Source: Merluccius polli (lineage: Eukaryota > Chordata > Actinopteri > Gadiformes > Merlucciidae). Taken from it: 64,000 nucleotides of DNA. Positions within the stretch are counted from its first letter, which is position 1. Each line of letters starts with the position of its first letter. This document shows, piece after piece, positions 49,838 through 61,085 of this stretch. The position numbers and the translations under genes were made by a program. The stretch is from NCBI GenBank assembly GCA_030340625.1, contig JAOPHQ010000618.1, forward strand, positions 59,468 to 123,467, given 5' to 3'. The notes beneath the pieces are model-generated. The model was not told where the DNA came from, made no database searches, and saw only the letters and a program-made list of their open reading frames with translations.

Positions 49838-52800
49838 ATGAAACAACCAAACAAAAATAGTACATTGTTAAAAATTGTTCAGTGATCTCTAGTCTGTTAG
49901 TACGTGTATATGCCCTCTGTGGGATTCTGAAAACGAACATGCATTTTATGCATTACATTGTTATAACTTTGCAGTATATTAATCTTTTTCTCCCACCTTC
50001 CTCCGCAGAGACTCTATGTTTCTTGGGTTTCTCTGGCCAAGGGAAGACAAGGATGTCTGGGTTCACAAACACTCGGCAGTAGCCGGCTATGAGGCAAGAC
50101 ATATCCTTGGCTGCAACCGACTCCAATAAAAGTGTGATGGGCTTTATGGGAATAATGAGAGAAGGAAATGGTAAAGAAAGAAAACGGAAGAAGAGGTGAT
50201 GAGAGTGGAGAAGATGTTAGTAGTGGAGGAGGGAGGGAAGGAAACAAGTGGAAGGGGAGAAAAGCAAGGCAATATTCAATTTTGTTAAAAACAGTTACCC
50301 CAATATTCCCCGTAGTTTGTTCCAACCTTAAAGGATTTAGTAGGTAAAATGTGTATTTTACCCATTCAGTCCGTATACAATGTTAGCTGTATTTGCAGGT
50401 GTGGTGATTTCATTTTACTTTTCTTTTGTTTGGGCTCCTACCTTGATGTCCTGCAGGTATATTTTGACCAGGCTGATCCTGTCAGACTCGGGCAGCAGCT
50501 CAATGCGGGTGATGTTGGTGAACTCTGTGAGCGTGGTCATAATGCTGAGCTTGTGGTTGACCACCTGGCTCACCCCGTAGCGCGCGCCCACCAGCAAGGC
50601 TCACCATGGACTCCCTGTCCTGGAGCTGAGGAAGATTTGGGTTTCAGTAGTTGTGATTTTGGTGATTGCCATAATGGATTAAATCTAATTCAAATTCAAT
50701 ATTTATTCTATGACTGATAGGTGGTTTTATATGGAATAACAACAATGGATGTATCATAGTCTCCTCAGTGCACTCTGCAGTGTGGTAGCATTCCTTTCTC
50801 TGAGAGCTATGGTATAGGAGGTCAGCTTTGACAGAGGTCAGGAATGCCCTTCTATAGTTAGGTGGGTTTACAACAGACTACCTCACAGAGATACTAGTAC
50901 CAACACATCTTCGGTTTTGCTGTGTTGGTGCTCATCGGACCGGGCAGGAGGCCTAAAACTGGATCACCATCATTGCATGACATTGGTGAAAGTATAAATA
51001 CACCTTGGAGTGAAAGGGGATGTTGTCCAGTCTGGCTCTTGTATTTTGTGTCTGGCTGTACCCGACATCGTATTATGGCGCCGGTTATCAGGTAAGCATG
51101 ACTATTTTTAATAGAGTCTGCTTTCCTGTTTAGCCTCTCCTGAAAATAGTTACATTTTGAAGGGGTAAAAAGCTCTTTCAAAATTGGATAAGATGAAGGA
51201 AGACTTATAATTGGCAAACCAAGGCGATGCATATATTAGAAGTGGGCCTACTTAAAAAAAACAAAAAACTATAAGTGTTGGTGGTCAGGTGACCACGGGT
51301 AGAGGAATAGAGGAGGCGGAGTCAGGGTTTACATTTACCACATTGTGGTGTATTTACTGAATTATTGCTGATGGTTGTGTGTGGTTTCGGATTTGGACGC
51401 ACACAGAGACTTCTGATGGAGCAAGGATGAGGTGAGTGGTGAGGTTGGGATTTCCATGTGAGCCGAGAGTGTTTGGGAAGTGCCATGGGACACGATTCAT
51501 CAACTTCCATCCATGATTAAGATTGAAGATGAAACTTCGGAACATTGAACCTTTTGTTTGCGCAGTCACGACGGATAAGTCAGATGTTGATTTGATGCTT
51601 GATTCTCGTCATCAACACCTACCTGCTGATTCTAAACGGTACACAGTCGTGAATCTGTACTCTGCCTACCTCTCAATTCCAGTACATGAAAACACACAAG
51701 ATTTATTTGCATTCACATTTTAAAACATACAGGATACTTGGACTAGGATGCCTCAAGGTTTTGTTGACACTCCTGCAGTTTATGTGGCAGCATTGAATAT
51801 GCACTTGTCTGAATTGGCCATGTCAGGTTCTTTTGCACATTGACAGTATGTTGGCAACCTCCTGTTAGCACCACAAACACAGCAGGACTGTATTAAAGGC
51901 TCTACTCAACCACCTTGCCACAGGTGGTCACAGAGCATCTCTCACAAAGCTCCAGTTTTGTCAACTGTCAGTTCACTATTTGGGATATGTGCTGAAAAAG
52001 AGATGCCGTTACTTATCCATAAGAGACATTCAAAGACCAACAGCAAAGAAAGACATGTTGTCTTTTCTGGGACTTGTCAACTATTGTCGAGCGCGGCTCC
52101 CAGAGAATCTATGACTCTGTGCTGTGCAAAGCTACACTGAAAGAGACTCCAGACACCATCTTGTGGAATGAGGAAATGAGACATGCCTTCCGTCATGTGA
52201 AATATCTCCTTTGTACAGCCCCTGCCCTGGGCTTACCGGACTATAAGTTGGTTTTTCATCTGTACGTTGCTGAGGGCGGTGCCGTTGCCTCTGCTGTATT
52301 GGCGCCGATGAACGGGGAGAGACCAAGACCAGCACGATTTGAGAAAATTGAGACGTTGGGCCAAGAAGCAAAAACAATGCTCATAAGTACAGGCAATTGT
52401 TCCTAAATGGTGCGTAAACATGCTGAATCCCACCTGCTCGTAAATTAGTGTGCACGTTCATGAGAATGTGATTAGCAAATATTGATGCCCCAAAAATGCT
52501 ATATAAGGAGGCGTTCAGACCCATTTCTGCAAAAGTGCCATTCATAAAAAAGGCACCAGGCAAGAAAATAAACTATTCAAGTGCAGAGATTTAAGTCCTC
52601 CTTTTGGGAATTGATAAAAGAAAACTTATTATTTAGCAGTGTCAGTAGTGGCATTAGAGCACCTGCTAAGGTAAAGGAGTGGGACAAAATAAAAAATGCT
52701 GTCAATGCGGTGCCCGAGATGAAAAAAATATATTGTTCGATTTTACAGTTGATTCCAAAAGACGGTTTGGCAAGGCCAAGCGATCCATGTGTCCATGTAG

Positions 52801-53805
52801 TTTGAGGTGTTAATATTATGGTGCAAACCAAAAATATCAATCATGTTGATGTTTAATAATATTAAAGTTGTTCTGAAGAGTAGGCTATAATATAAGGCAG
52901 CCTTCCCTTCTCGTTGGCCAGGCTGTGGTCACTGAGTCTGTACTTGGTCAGTGTCTTCCTCTCACTACTGTCAGTCACTCTGCTGATCAGATATTCTGCC
53001 ACAGTGTACCGTATACAGTGTACTGTTGAGAGCCAAATTGCATTGAAGTTTGTTTTGTGATTTTGTAGTCGTATTGCAATAGTCCAAATATTTTTGCTTG
53101 TTATGTTTGTTATGTTATGTTGCTCTCTCTGTGTCCCTCTCTGTCTGTGTGTCTGTGTCAGTCTGTCGCTCTGTCTGTGTGTGTCCGTCACACACACATA
53201 CCATCATGGTGGCACTGAAGGACTTCCCTCCAAAGGACTTCAGCTCGCTGAGCTCCTCCAGGTAGTTAATGCGGGCCTGGTTGAAGGACAGCCCCTTCTG
53301 CTTGGGGTCCTGCTGTGATTGGCTCTTCTTCATGTGGTAGCCAATGGCCTTCCTCAGATCCTTCTCCCGCATGTTCCTCAGCAAGGTGGACGACACAAAG
53401 TTCTCTATGCCCCAAGTCTTCCTGAAGAAAGCACAACCGCATGTCGGATGAGTGCAGTGAATGTGGCTGGTATGTGTGTGTGTAAGGTGATACACTTGTA
53501 TATATACTTGGTATCTAGTTGAAAAATGTCTTACTTCTATAAATCTTCTTACGTTGATCTTATATCTGATCTATCATTATATCATTGCGATCTCACACAA
53601 CAATTTGTGATTGAAGAGAGATTCGAAACACTTGTGTAAACAAGTCCTGTGTGTGTGTGTCTCTCACGTGATAGTCTTCAGGTTGGTTTTAGGAGACTGT
53701 CCACAGCTAGCCAGTCTCTCCTGGATGTGCAGAGCCGCCAGCCGCAGAGCCGTGTTACACCTCATCTCCACTGCAAACCTCTCCTGCAGCACATCATTCA
53801 CCCCC

Positions 53806-53857
<52 letters not shown>

Positions 53858-56800
53858 GAAGAAAAGTCACTTTGGGTAAATTGATGTGCTTAGGGTGCAC
53901 TCTTCAAATGAAGTCTAAAACGTATCAACATACTTGACATTAGATGGAAATAAGCATTTGGGGGATTTTGTTGTAGTGTAGCTTGGTAACAAACTGGTTA
54001 TAGCTCATTGTGAGGATCTGGTATCTGGTATTCAGAGTCTATGATTTTATATTCAGAGTCAATGATTATATATTCAGAGTAAAACCAAACATGATTTTCT
54101 GTGAAAACACAAAGCTATGAAGAAATGATCGAATGATCAAATGACGAATCCACATATTCGAACCTAGGGCCCTATCTTGCACTCAGCGCAATTGACTTTG
54201 TTCACTGGCGCTTGCGGAATTCCTATTTTGCACCCGACGCACATTGGAATTTTCCGACGCAAGGCGCAAGTCCTTCACTTGGGGAATGAAGTTGCGCTGC
54301 GGGGGCGGTTCAGCGAAAACAGGAGGCGTGTCCCGGCGCAAACGTTCCCTGGTGCTATTCTGCACTTTCACAAAACAATAGCGCCACAGACCAGGAAAAA
54401 CCTAGTTTAAAGTCAGTGGCGCTTATTCAGACCCTATTTTAAGGGCGCTTGGCCATAATCAGGGTGGGGGAATGCGCGATTGTTGACGGTGGGGGGGGGG
54501 GGGGGGGGGGGGATGCGCGATTGTTGACGGGGGGCCGGCTCAAAAATAATAGTACACCAAATAAAAAAATATAAAATAAAATAAAAAAATAATTACGGCC
54601 GGCCGGCTCGGCCTGAAATCGTCCGGCCGTTGGGGAAATCTCCCGAACCTCCCGACGGCCAGCCGTCCCGATGGCCATAGTGTAGTGTGTGTAACGTGCA
54701 TACACTTTACTTCTCTCATCTACAAGGAAGCAGTTCCCATTTTTACATATGTGAACAAATAGGCGTAAATCTAGCGTACACAGTTACCCAAAAATATTCA
54801 GGCTAATAGTAATGACGGATCAAATTAACCTGTTTGACCAATAGTCGCAAGACACATATGACACCTTTTATTATGCCATCAACAGCGCGTGAAATGTTTT
54901 ATAATCGGAAACACAGAAACACGAAGCCGTGTAACTGAAAGATATTCGGCAGACTGAAAATGCGCTTCAGCTTATTTGACAGAAGAGCCCATCTATAAGC
55001 AGTGCTTGAAGTGGGCCGGTACGCACCGGCACTTTTTCTTGCGTACTGGCACTTGTCACAGGCTGCCCCCCCACCCCCTCGTCGGTCGTAGGTCCGGGGT
55101 GGTTTATGATCGGCCCCCCCCGGTCGACAATCGCCCCCCCCCCCCCCCCGTCGTAGGCCTACGCAGTACTGGCACTTATTTTTTTCCACTTCAAGCGCTG
55201 TCTATAAGCAAAGTAATCTCGGTCTACATTGCAAATATATCACCATGCATTCATAACCTCGTGATTCAGTGAGAGTGAGGCCAAAACATCGGAAAGTATG
55301 TCTTTGTGACATTTCTTCATTTACATTTTGTCAACGGAAAATGAAAAGCTGAAAAGATTTAAACAGAAGAACTAATTATTTTTCCCTCTGATGGGCATGC
55401 GCGCGCTACGGCGGGATTGGACACGTCTGGGTCCAGTAGTGGCGATGCGCGATGTGCTCGCCATGGAACAAGCGCGCCTGCATTTAAAGGGAATGTGAGC
55501 CGACGCTCTGATTGGTTTATTGCACGTTACGCCCAAACCACACCTATGACTAATGAAGCTACTCAGACCAGCCCATTTTAGATTTGCGCTGGGCGCGAGC
55601 GTCATTTATCCCGCCAGTATAATAGCAACAGCGCCCAAGATCCGCCCACAAAGCCACTTGCGCTTTGCGGTTCATACTTGCGTTTCAGACCGGCAAAATA
55701 GGGCCCTTAATCTGTAAATGACACCATAATAATGGATTCAGACAAAGATAGGATTCTGTAATGTAGTCTGTGAATCCCAAATTGGGTAAACAGTGCCCAG
55801 GAAATGTTCAAAAAAGCACAAATAAAAAAGTCTAGGAATACATTTAAAAAAAATCACAATGTTGCAAGACAAGAAAGACAAGAAAATAATGAGAAAGAAA
55901 ATCCACAATTTAATGTACTGCTTGTAGTCATAGGCGTAGATTACGGGGGGTCCCCACCACTATTTATAATTTGAATTTTGTCCCCACCACTTTTAAAAAT
56001 GTTTAAACCAATTGCGACCGAAAAAATCCCCACATACTCAACTGAAACCGTCAAGTCTAAATCATGCGATAGGCGCGCATGATGACATCCTCAACCCCCC
56101 CCCCCCCCCCGTCGATAATCGTGCAAACCCCCCCCCCCCCCCCCCCCTGACAATCGCGCATCCCCCCCCGTTGACAATCGCCCGTCGTCAATCGCACACC
56201 CCCCGTCGACAATCGCGTTCCCCCCCCCCATCCGTCCCCACCACTTCTAAAACCAAACTGACGCCCTTGCTTGTAGTAGAAGATAAAGTAATGGACGAGC
56301 CATTAACATTGGCTGCAATTTCACGCTTATTACTAATCATTTTGTTTACTTTATACTTTTATATTTTTGAGTCCATGGCATCGATCCCAGGTGTGAGTAG
56401 CACTGGTGTAGCTCAGGGTGAAGGCAGCAGGACCTACCTGGAGATAGAGATACTCAAAGGCAGTGGGATCCTCCAGCAGCAGGTCACGTGGGTCTTTAGG
56501 CATGTAGCAGACACGGAACAGACACCTGTAGTCATGGGACTCCTTCTTCTGTACCACCTGTTCACACGCAACCACGCACACACACACACGCGCACACACA
56601 CACACACACACACACGTCAAATATTGAAATACACCTGCTTTCCCTAAAATGGGAAATGGATTAGGTGAAACTCTGTGTTCCTTTGAAGCCATGATTAGTG
56701 TGTTGTGTGTTTGTGTGTGTGCTTGGTGCATGTGTGTGTGTACGTGGGTGTGTGTGCGTGTGTGTGAGTGTTTGCGTGTGTTTGTGTGTGTTCTTACCTG

Positions 56801-56950
56801 TTGTATCCTCTCCTCCTCATGCAGAAGCAGTAGCTTGGTGATGCTGTACTGCTGCTCCAGCACCAGGCAGAAGTGCTCAATACGAGACAGAGACAGCTTC
56901 TCCTTCAGTGTCATCACGATGTCCTGGTACACACACACACACACAATTTG

Positions 56951-57027
<77 letters not shown>

Positions 57028-57043
57028 TATATATATATATACA

Positions 57044-57120
<77 letters not shown>

Positions 57121-60014
57121 TACATTTGAGTATATGTATGTAAATGTTATGAATTAGCCTTGGAAAAGTTGCAGATGCAGGTTATACAGTATGGCAACAA
57201 TCTGTACCTTGACCGTGGTGCTGGGTTCAAACTTGAAGGCCTTTGTCTGCCCGTTCTCCAGATACACCTTGAGGACATTAGGGAGGAAGAGCAACGTGTT
57301 GCCCTGGAAACCACACAAGGGTCAGAGGTCAGGGGAAATGTCACCGGAAAATAAGAGTGTTGTAAAACCTGCTCGTTCCAGTGAGAGCTAGATCACAAAG
57401 CACTTTGTTACATGCTGTGTGTATATGTGTGTGCTTGTATATGTATGTGTGTGTAATTACCATGCATGTTTGTATACAGCAGTGGTTATTTACAGAATAA
57501 ATAACCACTGCTGCGTTAGCACATTTGCGCCTAAATAAAACATTGTGTTGCGTTATGCTTGTAATGCAGAAGCCAAGAGTTGAATAGGTCCCTTCCTCCT
57601 CATTATTTTCCCTCCATCTGTCCCCATATTTGCTCACAGTTTCAACGCTTGCAGTCATTTCCAATTACCACCACTACCAACGTCTCATCTTTCCATTAAT
57701 GATTTCAGGAAGTGCTTTGTTGTGTGTCCACACTGATGTTCTCCTTGGGCCAAATGTATTTCTCTCTTTCCACCCCTTTCGCCCCTTGTGGAATATACTC
57801 TTTGTCGTATTGACTTTTTCTATTCCTAAATATATGAAGAGTGATAGACAGGCTGATTTAATCTCGTCTGTCTGATTCAGTGATTAGTAATGCACACTTC
57901 TTCCCCGTGCCTTTCCTCCATTGGAGGAGGAGAATTCGACCAATCAGAAGCTACTATGGGAGAGCAAATCCCCAACCATCACACCATGCAGAATAATAAG
58001 GTTATATACTGTATACACCTAGCTATATAAAAACCCTCTTAGCTGCACTTCCTCCATTATCTTAAAAAGAAAGAATGTGCCATTACACCTGTAGGTTGCC
58101 TTTCTCAGCAACATTTAAAATGCTATTGAGAATGCTAAAATGAAGTTTAGTCTATATTCTTCTAGCGTTGTTTCCTTATGAGATGCTTACTGATACAGTA
58201 TGTTGCCCTATTGCTTAGCAATGGTGTTTCTCATTAAACCTTTTAAAATGTAAATACCAGCAAAAATAGACCATATGTATGGTTTAAACAAAGTACCATG
58301 AGATCATGATGAAGTAACATCTCTGTATATAAGGGGTTTGTAATCCTCACCTGGGAGTTACCGTTGACTTCTACTTCCTCAGCGAAGTGGACTTTAACAG
58401 GGTTGGACCTGAGCTTGGCCCTCTTCTCTGGGGTGATGAAAGATGACTTTGGGCCCTGGGAGGGGGGGGGGGGGGGGGGGGGGATAGGCAAAAAACATCA
58501 AGAAAAACACAGCCAAGCAAAATGAGCATTCGGACGGTTCAGCCCTGAATGAACTCTTCAGTTCAAAAAGTGGATGACGCTGTCAAACAGAAGCACCTTT
58601 TGTAAGCTTTGTAAGCTCTGATTATAATAACTGCCAAAATACTGCCGGAAGAGGTTAATAAATAAAATATATAAAATATCATCCTGCATATATAGACACT
58701 TTTTACAAGGGTCTCAAGAGTTTGAAATGTATTTTCTTCATTCAAGCTAGAAGAAAATATTGATTAAACTGACAGCTGGCAATTGAGGGTAGACTGAACA
58801 AGACCAAGGGAGAACCAATCCATTAAGAAGCATATATTTACATAGGAAATTGTCCCTGAATTATAGCAGCACTGTAGATGCAGCAAGGGAAGGCAAGCGC
58901 CATACAAGGTATCAGGATTGTGTTTTTTTCAACCCTACGTCATACAATCCTCATATTTCTGATTCTCAATTAGAGGCACTGCATGAATAATTGACGTAGT
59001 TTCAGCACTGTGATTTAATTATTTAATTTCTCTAATAGTCACCGGGGGACGATGACGCAGCACAGAACACTTTGAGGAGTCCATTATGTTTTCCAGTTGC
59101 TTTTATCCCAGTTGTCCTCTAATAGAAATGAAAATAATGGTGTGCTCACAGCTGTGACACACATTTACAGTTATAGTTGACTCGTGCTAAAAATCAACCG
59201 AAGATATTGCGCACTAATGCATCCCTTTTAGCATGATGCAATTATGCCAACCTTTACAAATGTGTTCTTTTGTCCAGTCAGGACTTTTCTACTGATATTT
59301 TAAAGTAGAGTTCCTTCCTGGAGGATAATTGTTCATTGCAGTGAACTATAAACTACCGGGGGTAGTTTTATCAGCAGCACTAGTGGTAATATTAAATGAG
59401 GTAGATGTTTGGATAAATGAGGTCATTTATCTAAACATTTCCCTTGGCGCAATGACCCCTGTGCAATGACCCTGTGTCATTAACAGGAGACAAAATATGC
59501 ATACATACCCCCCGCCTCCCCTCCCTTTGGACACACACATATAAAGCGCACAAATATGGACTACCACACCCGAGGGTGTAATACCTTTTTTTAATTTAGC
59601 TTGGCTTCTAATTTTCCACTTTCAAGTGTTTTGCGTTTCAGTTTAATTCTCTAACTATGTGGGTTCTAATTCAGTTTACATAGTGTCTATGCATGTGTAT
59701 CTGTGTGTGAAGGTATCCCGCAGCTGATAGAAACCATGGTTTTTTTTTTACTTCACACGGCCTGCGCAGATCAGCAACATTATTTTCTGTCGGCGTTGAC
59801 TTTTAAGGGAATTACTATTTAGAGTAATCATTTTTCCCCAACAGAAGGCACAAGTCTGCAGAACTGAGTCCGCATTAGTATTTACACTTTCAGTTTCTCT
59901 CACACTCTCACACACCCACCCACACACCCACGAACACGTACACACACACACACACACACACAAACAAATTGATATCCGATGATGGAGTGTGCCTCCTGTT
60001 CCCTGGGTGAGGCG

Positions 60015-60050
<36 letters not shown>

Positions 60051-61026
60051 GGGCGTGGTCGTACCTCTCCCTGTCCCCATTAAACAGTGATTTGGAGCGA
60101 TGACCTTGGTAACAGCATGTTTGGCATACATTGCCTTCTGACCCTATGATACTACCTTGACATGTTCGATATATGAGTTTGTTGACAACAGCACAATGTC
60201 TGGACTCTGCAGGAACGTTTGTGTGCACACATGCATGTGCAAGCAGCTGTCTTCCATGCGAGATACAGAAAGACAGCATGCAAACTGTTTTTCACCAGAA
60301 ACTGACAGAACAAAAACATAATTTAACTGATGTGGAGTGAGACAACACACGTTCCTAATGTCTACTATAGATATTTAGCATACTTCTGTCTCGATCTTTC
60401 ATCCCTCAGATCACCTTGATTGACAATGAAGTACATTTCTTGTCTTCTCATTGTTTCTACAGAAGGACTCCTAATCTCAATACTGCGAGGACAGAACTCT
60501 GTGTGGTCAAATAGTAGATATTGACCTGACCTTGTAAAAATCACCATAGTAAACCCAATGACATATTCATGTGTTTCTATACGGAATGTATTTTTGTATT
60601 TTTTAAATGAGTACTCACCACCATTGTCCTGAGGACGGTCATGGTCACTGTGTCCTGACACTCCCTGCATAGGACACACAGGTCAGTTTCACCTTAGACA
60701 GTTTCACCTTAGACTCACAAGTCAGTCTCGCCGCCGTTCTAGCAACTAACTTGCATTTAGAAATCCCCAGACGATTAGTAGGCAGTGAGATCTCAGATCG
60801 TCTGGTATCGCGAGACCAGTTTCATCTCAGCAGCTTTTTGACTGTGTGTGGGTGTGAGCACAGTGTATGTATATATAGTGGGTAAATGTGTGTAACTGTG
60901 TGAATGTGACACTGCATGGGAACCTGATTATTTCAGCAGCCTGCTCTGGAGTCAGGTCTTCCACAGCAACGTTATTGATCTTCACAAGCTGGTCACCGGG
61001 GACCAGACGACCATCTGCTGGACCAC
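43991..61026 (-). CDS. frmpd1: frmpd1: FERM and PDZ domain-containing protein 1, 3' part (12 exons visible)
   Basis: A scaffold protein; mammalian FRMPD1 binds the G-protein regulators AGS3/LGN and helps hold them at the membrane. Visible exons give, in order: the second half of a PDZ domain (PADGRLVPGDQLVKINN), a linker (PVKVHFAEEV), a FERM domain (ubiquitin-like GNTLLFLPNVLKVYLENGQT; central lobe DVLQERFAVEM; KTWGIENFVSSTLLRNM; PH-like lobe ARYGVSQVVNHKLSIMTTL), then a long disordered tail ending FCLTQLFRTLTAL. FRMPD4 is less likely, because its FERM sequence and C-terminus differ as I know them. About 2,090 codons are present, long for the family. The first PDZ half and the start lie beyond the window. 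Two frame breaks (near 50597 and 46900) and a weak donor at 60923 leave open a sequence error or a decaying copy. Confidence 0.88.
48349..49758 (-). CDS. frmpd1: frmpd1 exon: disordered tail, first large exon
   Basis: About 470 codons, phase 1 at both ends. Low-complexity Ser/Glu/Pro-rich tail with family landmarks: GYVSRRASDSDTSSDMDMD at the start, SEASDSCHTDSRFLT, SLDALEEDDLISCSSS, HADYLPSPPEASEEEDE, CYYKLCSSVTPDS and PPPGFGDSSSEEEFFDA. No domain is visible. A (TG)n array lies upstream of the acceptor. Confidence 0.93.
49788..49835. repeat. (CA)n at a frmpd1 splice acceptor
   Basis: On the sense (minus) strand this is a (TG)n tract about 30 bases upstream of the acceptor at 49758. Confidence 0.95.
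49997..50141 (-). CDS. frmpd1: frmpd1 exon: end of FERM domain
   Basis: 48 codons plus one base: PITLLLESVAAKDMSCLIAG, then YCRVFVNPDILVFPWPEK. Acceptor AAAG, donor GTGGGA. Confidence 0.93.
50442..50625 (-). CDS. frmpd1: frmpd1 exon: FERM PH-like lobe, with 1-base frame break
   Basis: Begins LQDRESMVS in phase with the previous exon and ends LVKIYLQDIK in phase 0, but the exon is 184 bases, one more than a multiple of three. The two frames meet near 50597-50603, where one surplus base sits in the Leu codons. Read as given, translation meets TGA at 50502-50500. Confidence 0.88.
51523..52406 (+). pseudogene. endogenous retrovirus pol remnant (reverse transcriptase/RNase H region)
   Basis: Three short plus-strand reading frames (51523-51723, 51958-52140, 52074-52406) match, in order, the reverse-transcriptase fingers/palm and the start of the connection/RNase H region of a vertebrate retrovirus-like pol. 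The frames are shifted against each other with stops between them, and the catalytic box at about 51845-51860 has lost its aspartates (reads YVGN). No gag, env or LTR seen. It lies antisense in a frmpd1 intron and is clearly inactive. Confidence 0.75.
52581..52805 (+). pseudogene. possible Myb/SANT-like DNA-binding fragment of a Harbinger element
   Basis: A 74-codon frame with KVKEWDKIKNAVNAV, reminiscent of the Myb/SANT-like proteins encoded by Harbinger transposons. No terminal repeats were found, so the assignment is weak. Confidence 0.3.
53202..53421 (-). CDS. frmpd1: frmpd1 exon: FERM central lobe, second part
   Basis: Completes a Thr codon, then 73 codons from KTWGIENFVSSTLLRNMREK to KSFGGKSFSATMM. 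The donor GTATGTGTGTG runs into TG-rich sequence. Confidence 0.95.
53668..53804 (-). CDS. frmpd1: frmpd1 exon: FERM central lobe
   Basis: 45 codons plus two bases: GVNDVLQERFAVEMRCNTAL, then RLAALHIQERL. The acceptor TTAG directly abuts a (TG)n array of about 48 bases. Confidence 0.95.
53807..53854. repeat. (CA)n abutting a frmpd1 splice acceptor
   Basis: On the sense strand, about 24 TG units end right at the TTAG acceptor of the exon starting at 53804. Confidence 0.96.
54166..55707. mobile_element. DNA transposon with GGGCCCTAT termini
   Basis: Terminal repeats AGGGCCCTATCTTGC and GCAAAATAGGGCCCT. GC-rich subterminal sequence repeats GCGCAA-type motifs. No transposase. Contains a poly-G tract at 54490-54512 and a nested 201-bp element. 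Confidence 0.75.
54992..55208. mobile_element. 201-bp hAT MITE nested in the previous element
   Basis: Element 55000-55200 with ends CAGTGCTTGAAGTGG and CCACTTCAAGCGCTG and perfect duplications TCTATAAG at 54992-54999 and 55201-55208. Confidence 0.92.
55921..56277. mobile_element. 341-bp hAT MITE with C-rich minisatellite
   Basis: Element 55929-56269 with ends CATAGGCGTAGATTACGGGG and ACTGACGCCCTTG, duplications CTTGTAGT at 55921-55928 and 56270-56277. GTCCCCACCACT repeats mark both ends. The centre (56095-56230) is an array of GTCGACAATCGCG-like motifs separated by poly-C. Confidence 0.92.
56438..56557 (-). CDS. frmpd1: frmpd1 exon: FERM N-lobe/central lobe
   Basis: 40 codons, phase 0: VVQKKESHDYRCLFRVCYMP, then KDPRDLLLEDPTAFEYLYLQ. 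The acceptor AACAG is preceded by a (TG)n tract. Donor GTAGGT. Confidence 0.95.
56798..56923 (-). CDS. frmpd1: frmpd1 exon: FERM N-lobe
   Basis: 42 codons, phase 0: DIVMTLKEKLSLSRIEHFCL, then VLEQQYSITKLLLLHEEERIQQ. The acceptor (ACCAG) follows (TG)n and a long (TA)n. The donor GTAAGA opens into CA-rich sequence. Confidence 0.94.
56952..57106. repeat. (TA)n microsatellite in a frmpd1 intron
   Basis: About 75 TA units interrupted twice by CAG, with (CA)n on both sides. Its left flank is the (TG)n tract of the acceptor at 56923. Confidence 0.97.
57208..57303 (-). CDS. frmpd1: frmpd1 exon: FERM ubiquitin-like lobe
   Basis: 32 codons, phase 0: GNTLLFLPNVLKVYLENGQT, then KAFKFEPSTTVK. Donor GTACAG. 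Confidence 0.95.
57477..57513. repeat. short perfect hairpin
   Basis: CAGCAGTGGTTATTTA and its complement around loop CAGAA, in a frmpd1 intron. Confidence 0.9.
58351..58455 (-). CDS. frmpd1: frmpd1 exon: PDZ-FERM linker
   Basis: 35 codons, phase 0. Contains GPKSSFITPEKRAKLRSNP followed by VKVHFAEEVEVNGNSQ, hallmark sequence of the FRMPD family. The acceptor CCCAG follows a long poly-C tract on the sense strand. Confidence 0.94.
60016..60050. repeat. (TG)n microsatellite
   Basis: Pure TG repeat in a frmpd1 intron. Confidence 0.9.
60619..60664 (-). CDS. frmpd1: frmpd1 exon: end of PDZ domain
   Basis: Completes the Arg codon, then ECQDTVTMTVLRTMV, the last PDZ helix and strand. Acceptor TGCAG, donor GTGAGT. 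Confidence 0.88.
60924..61026 (-). CDS. frmpd1: frmpd1 exon: PDZ domain, second part
   Basis: Phase 1 start. Encodes GPADGRLVPGDQLVKINN, then VAVEDLTPEQAAEII plus AG of an Arg codon. The PDZ core pattern (GD-x-L-x-x-IN) is clear. The donor reads GTTCCC, a poor match to consensus. The acceptor TTCAG lies against a (TG)n tract. Confidence 0.88.
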
Positions 61027-61085
61027 CTGAATACACACACACAAAAACACACAAACACACGCACACGCACACACACACACACACA

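Noticed and set aside
56873..57157. Frames encoding (YI)n
   Set aside because: Translation of the TA microsatellite in a frmpd1 intron.
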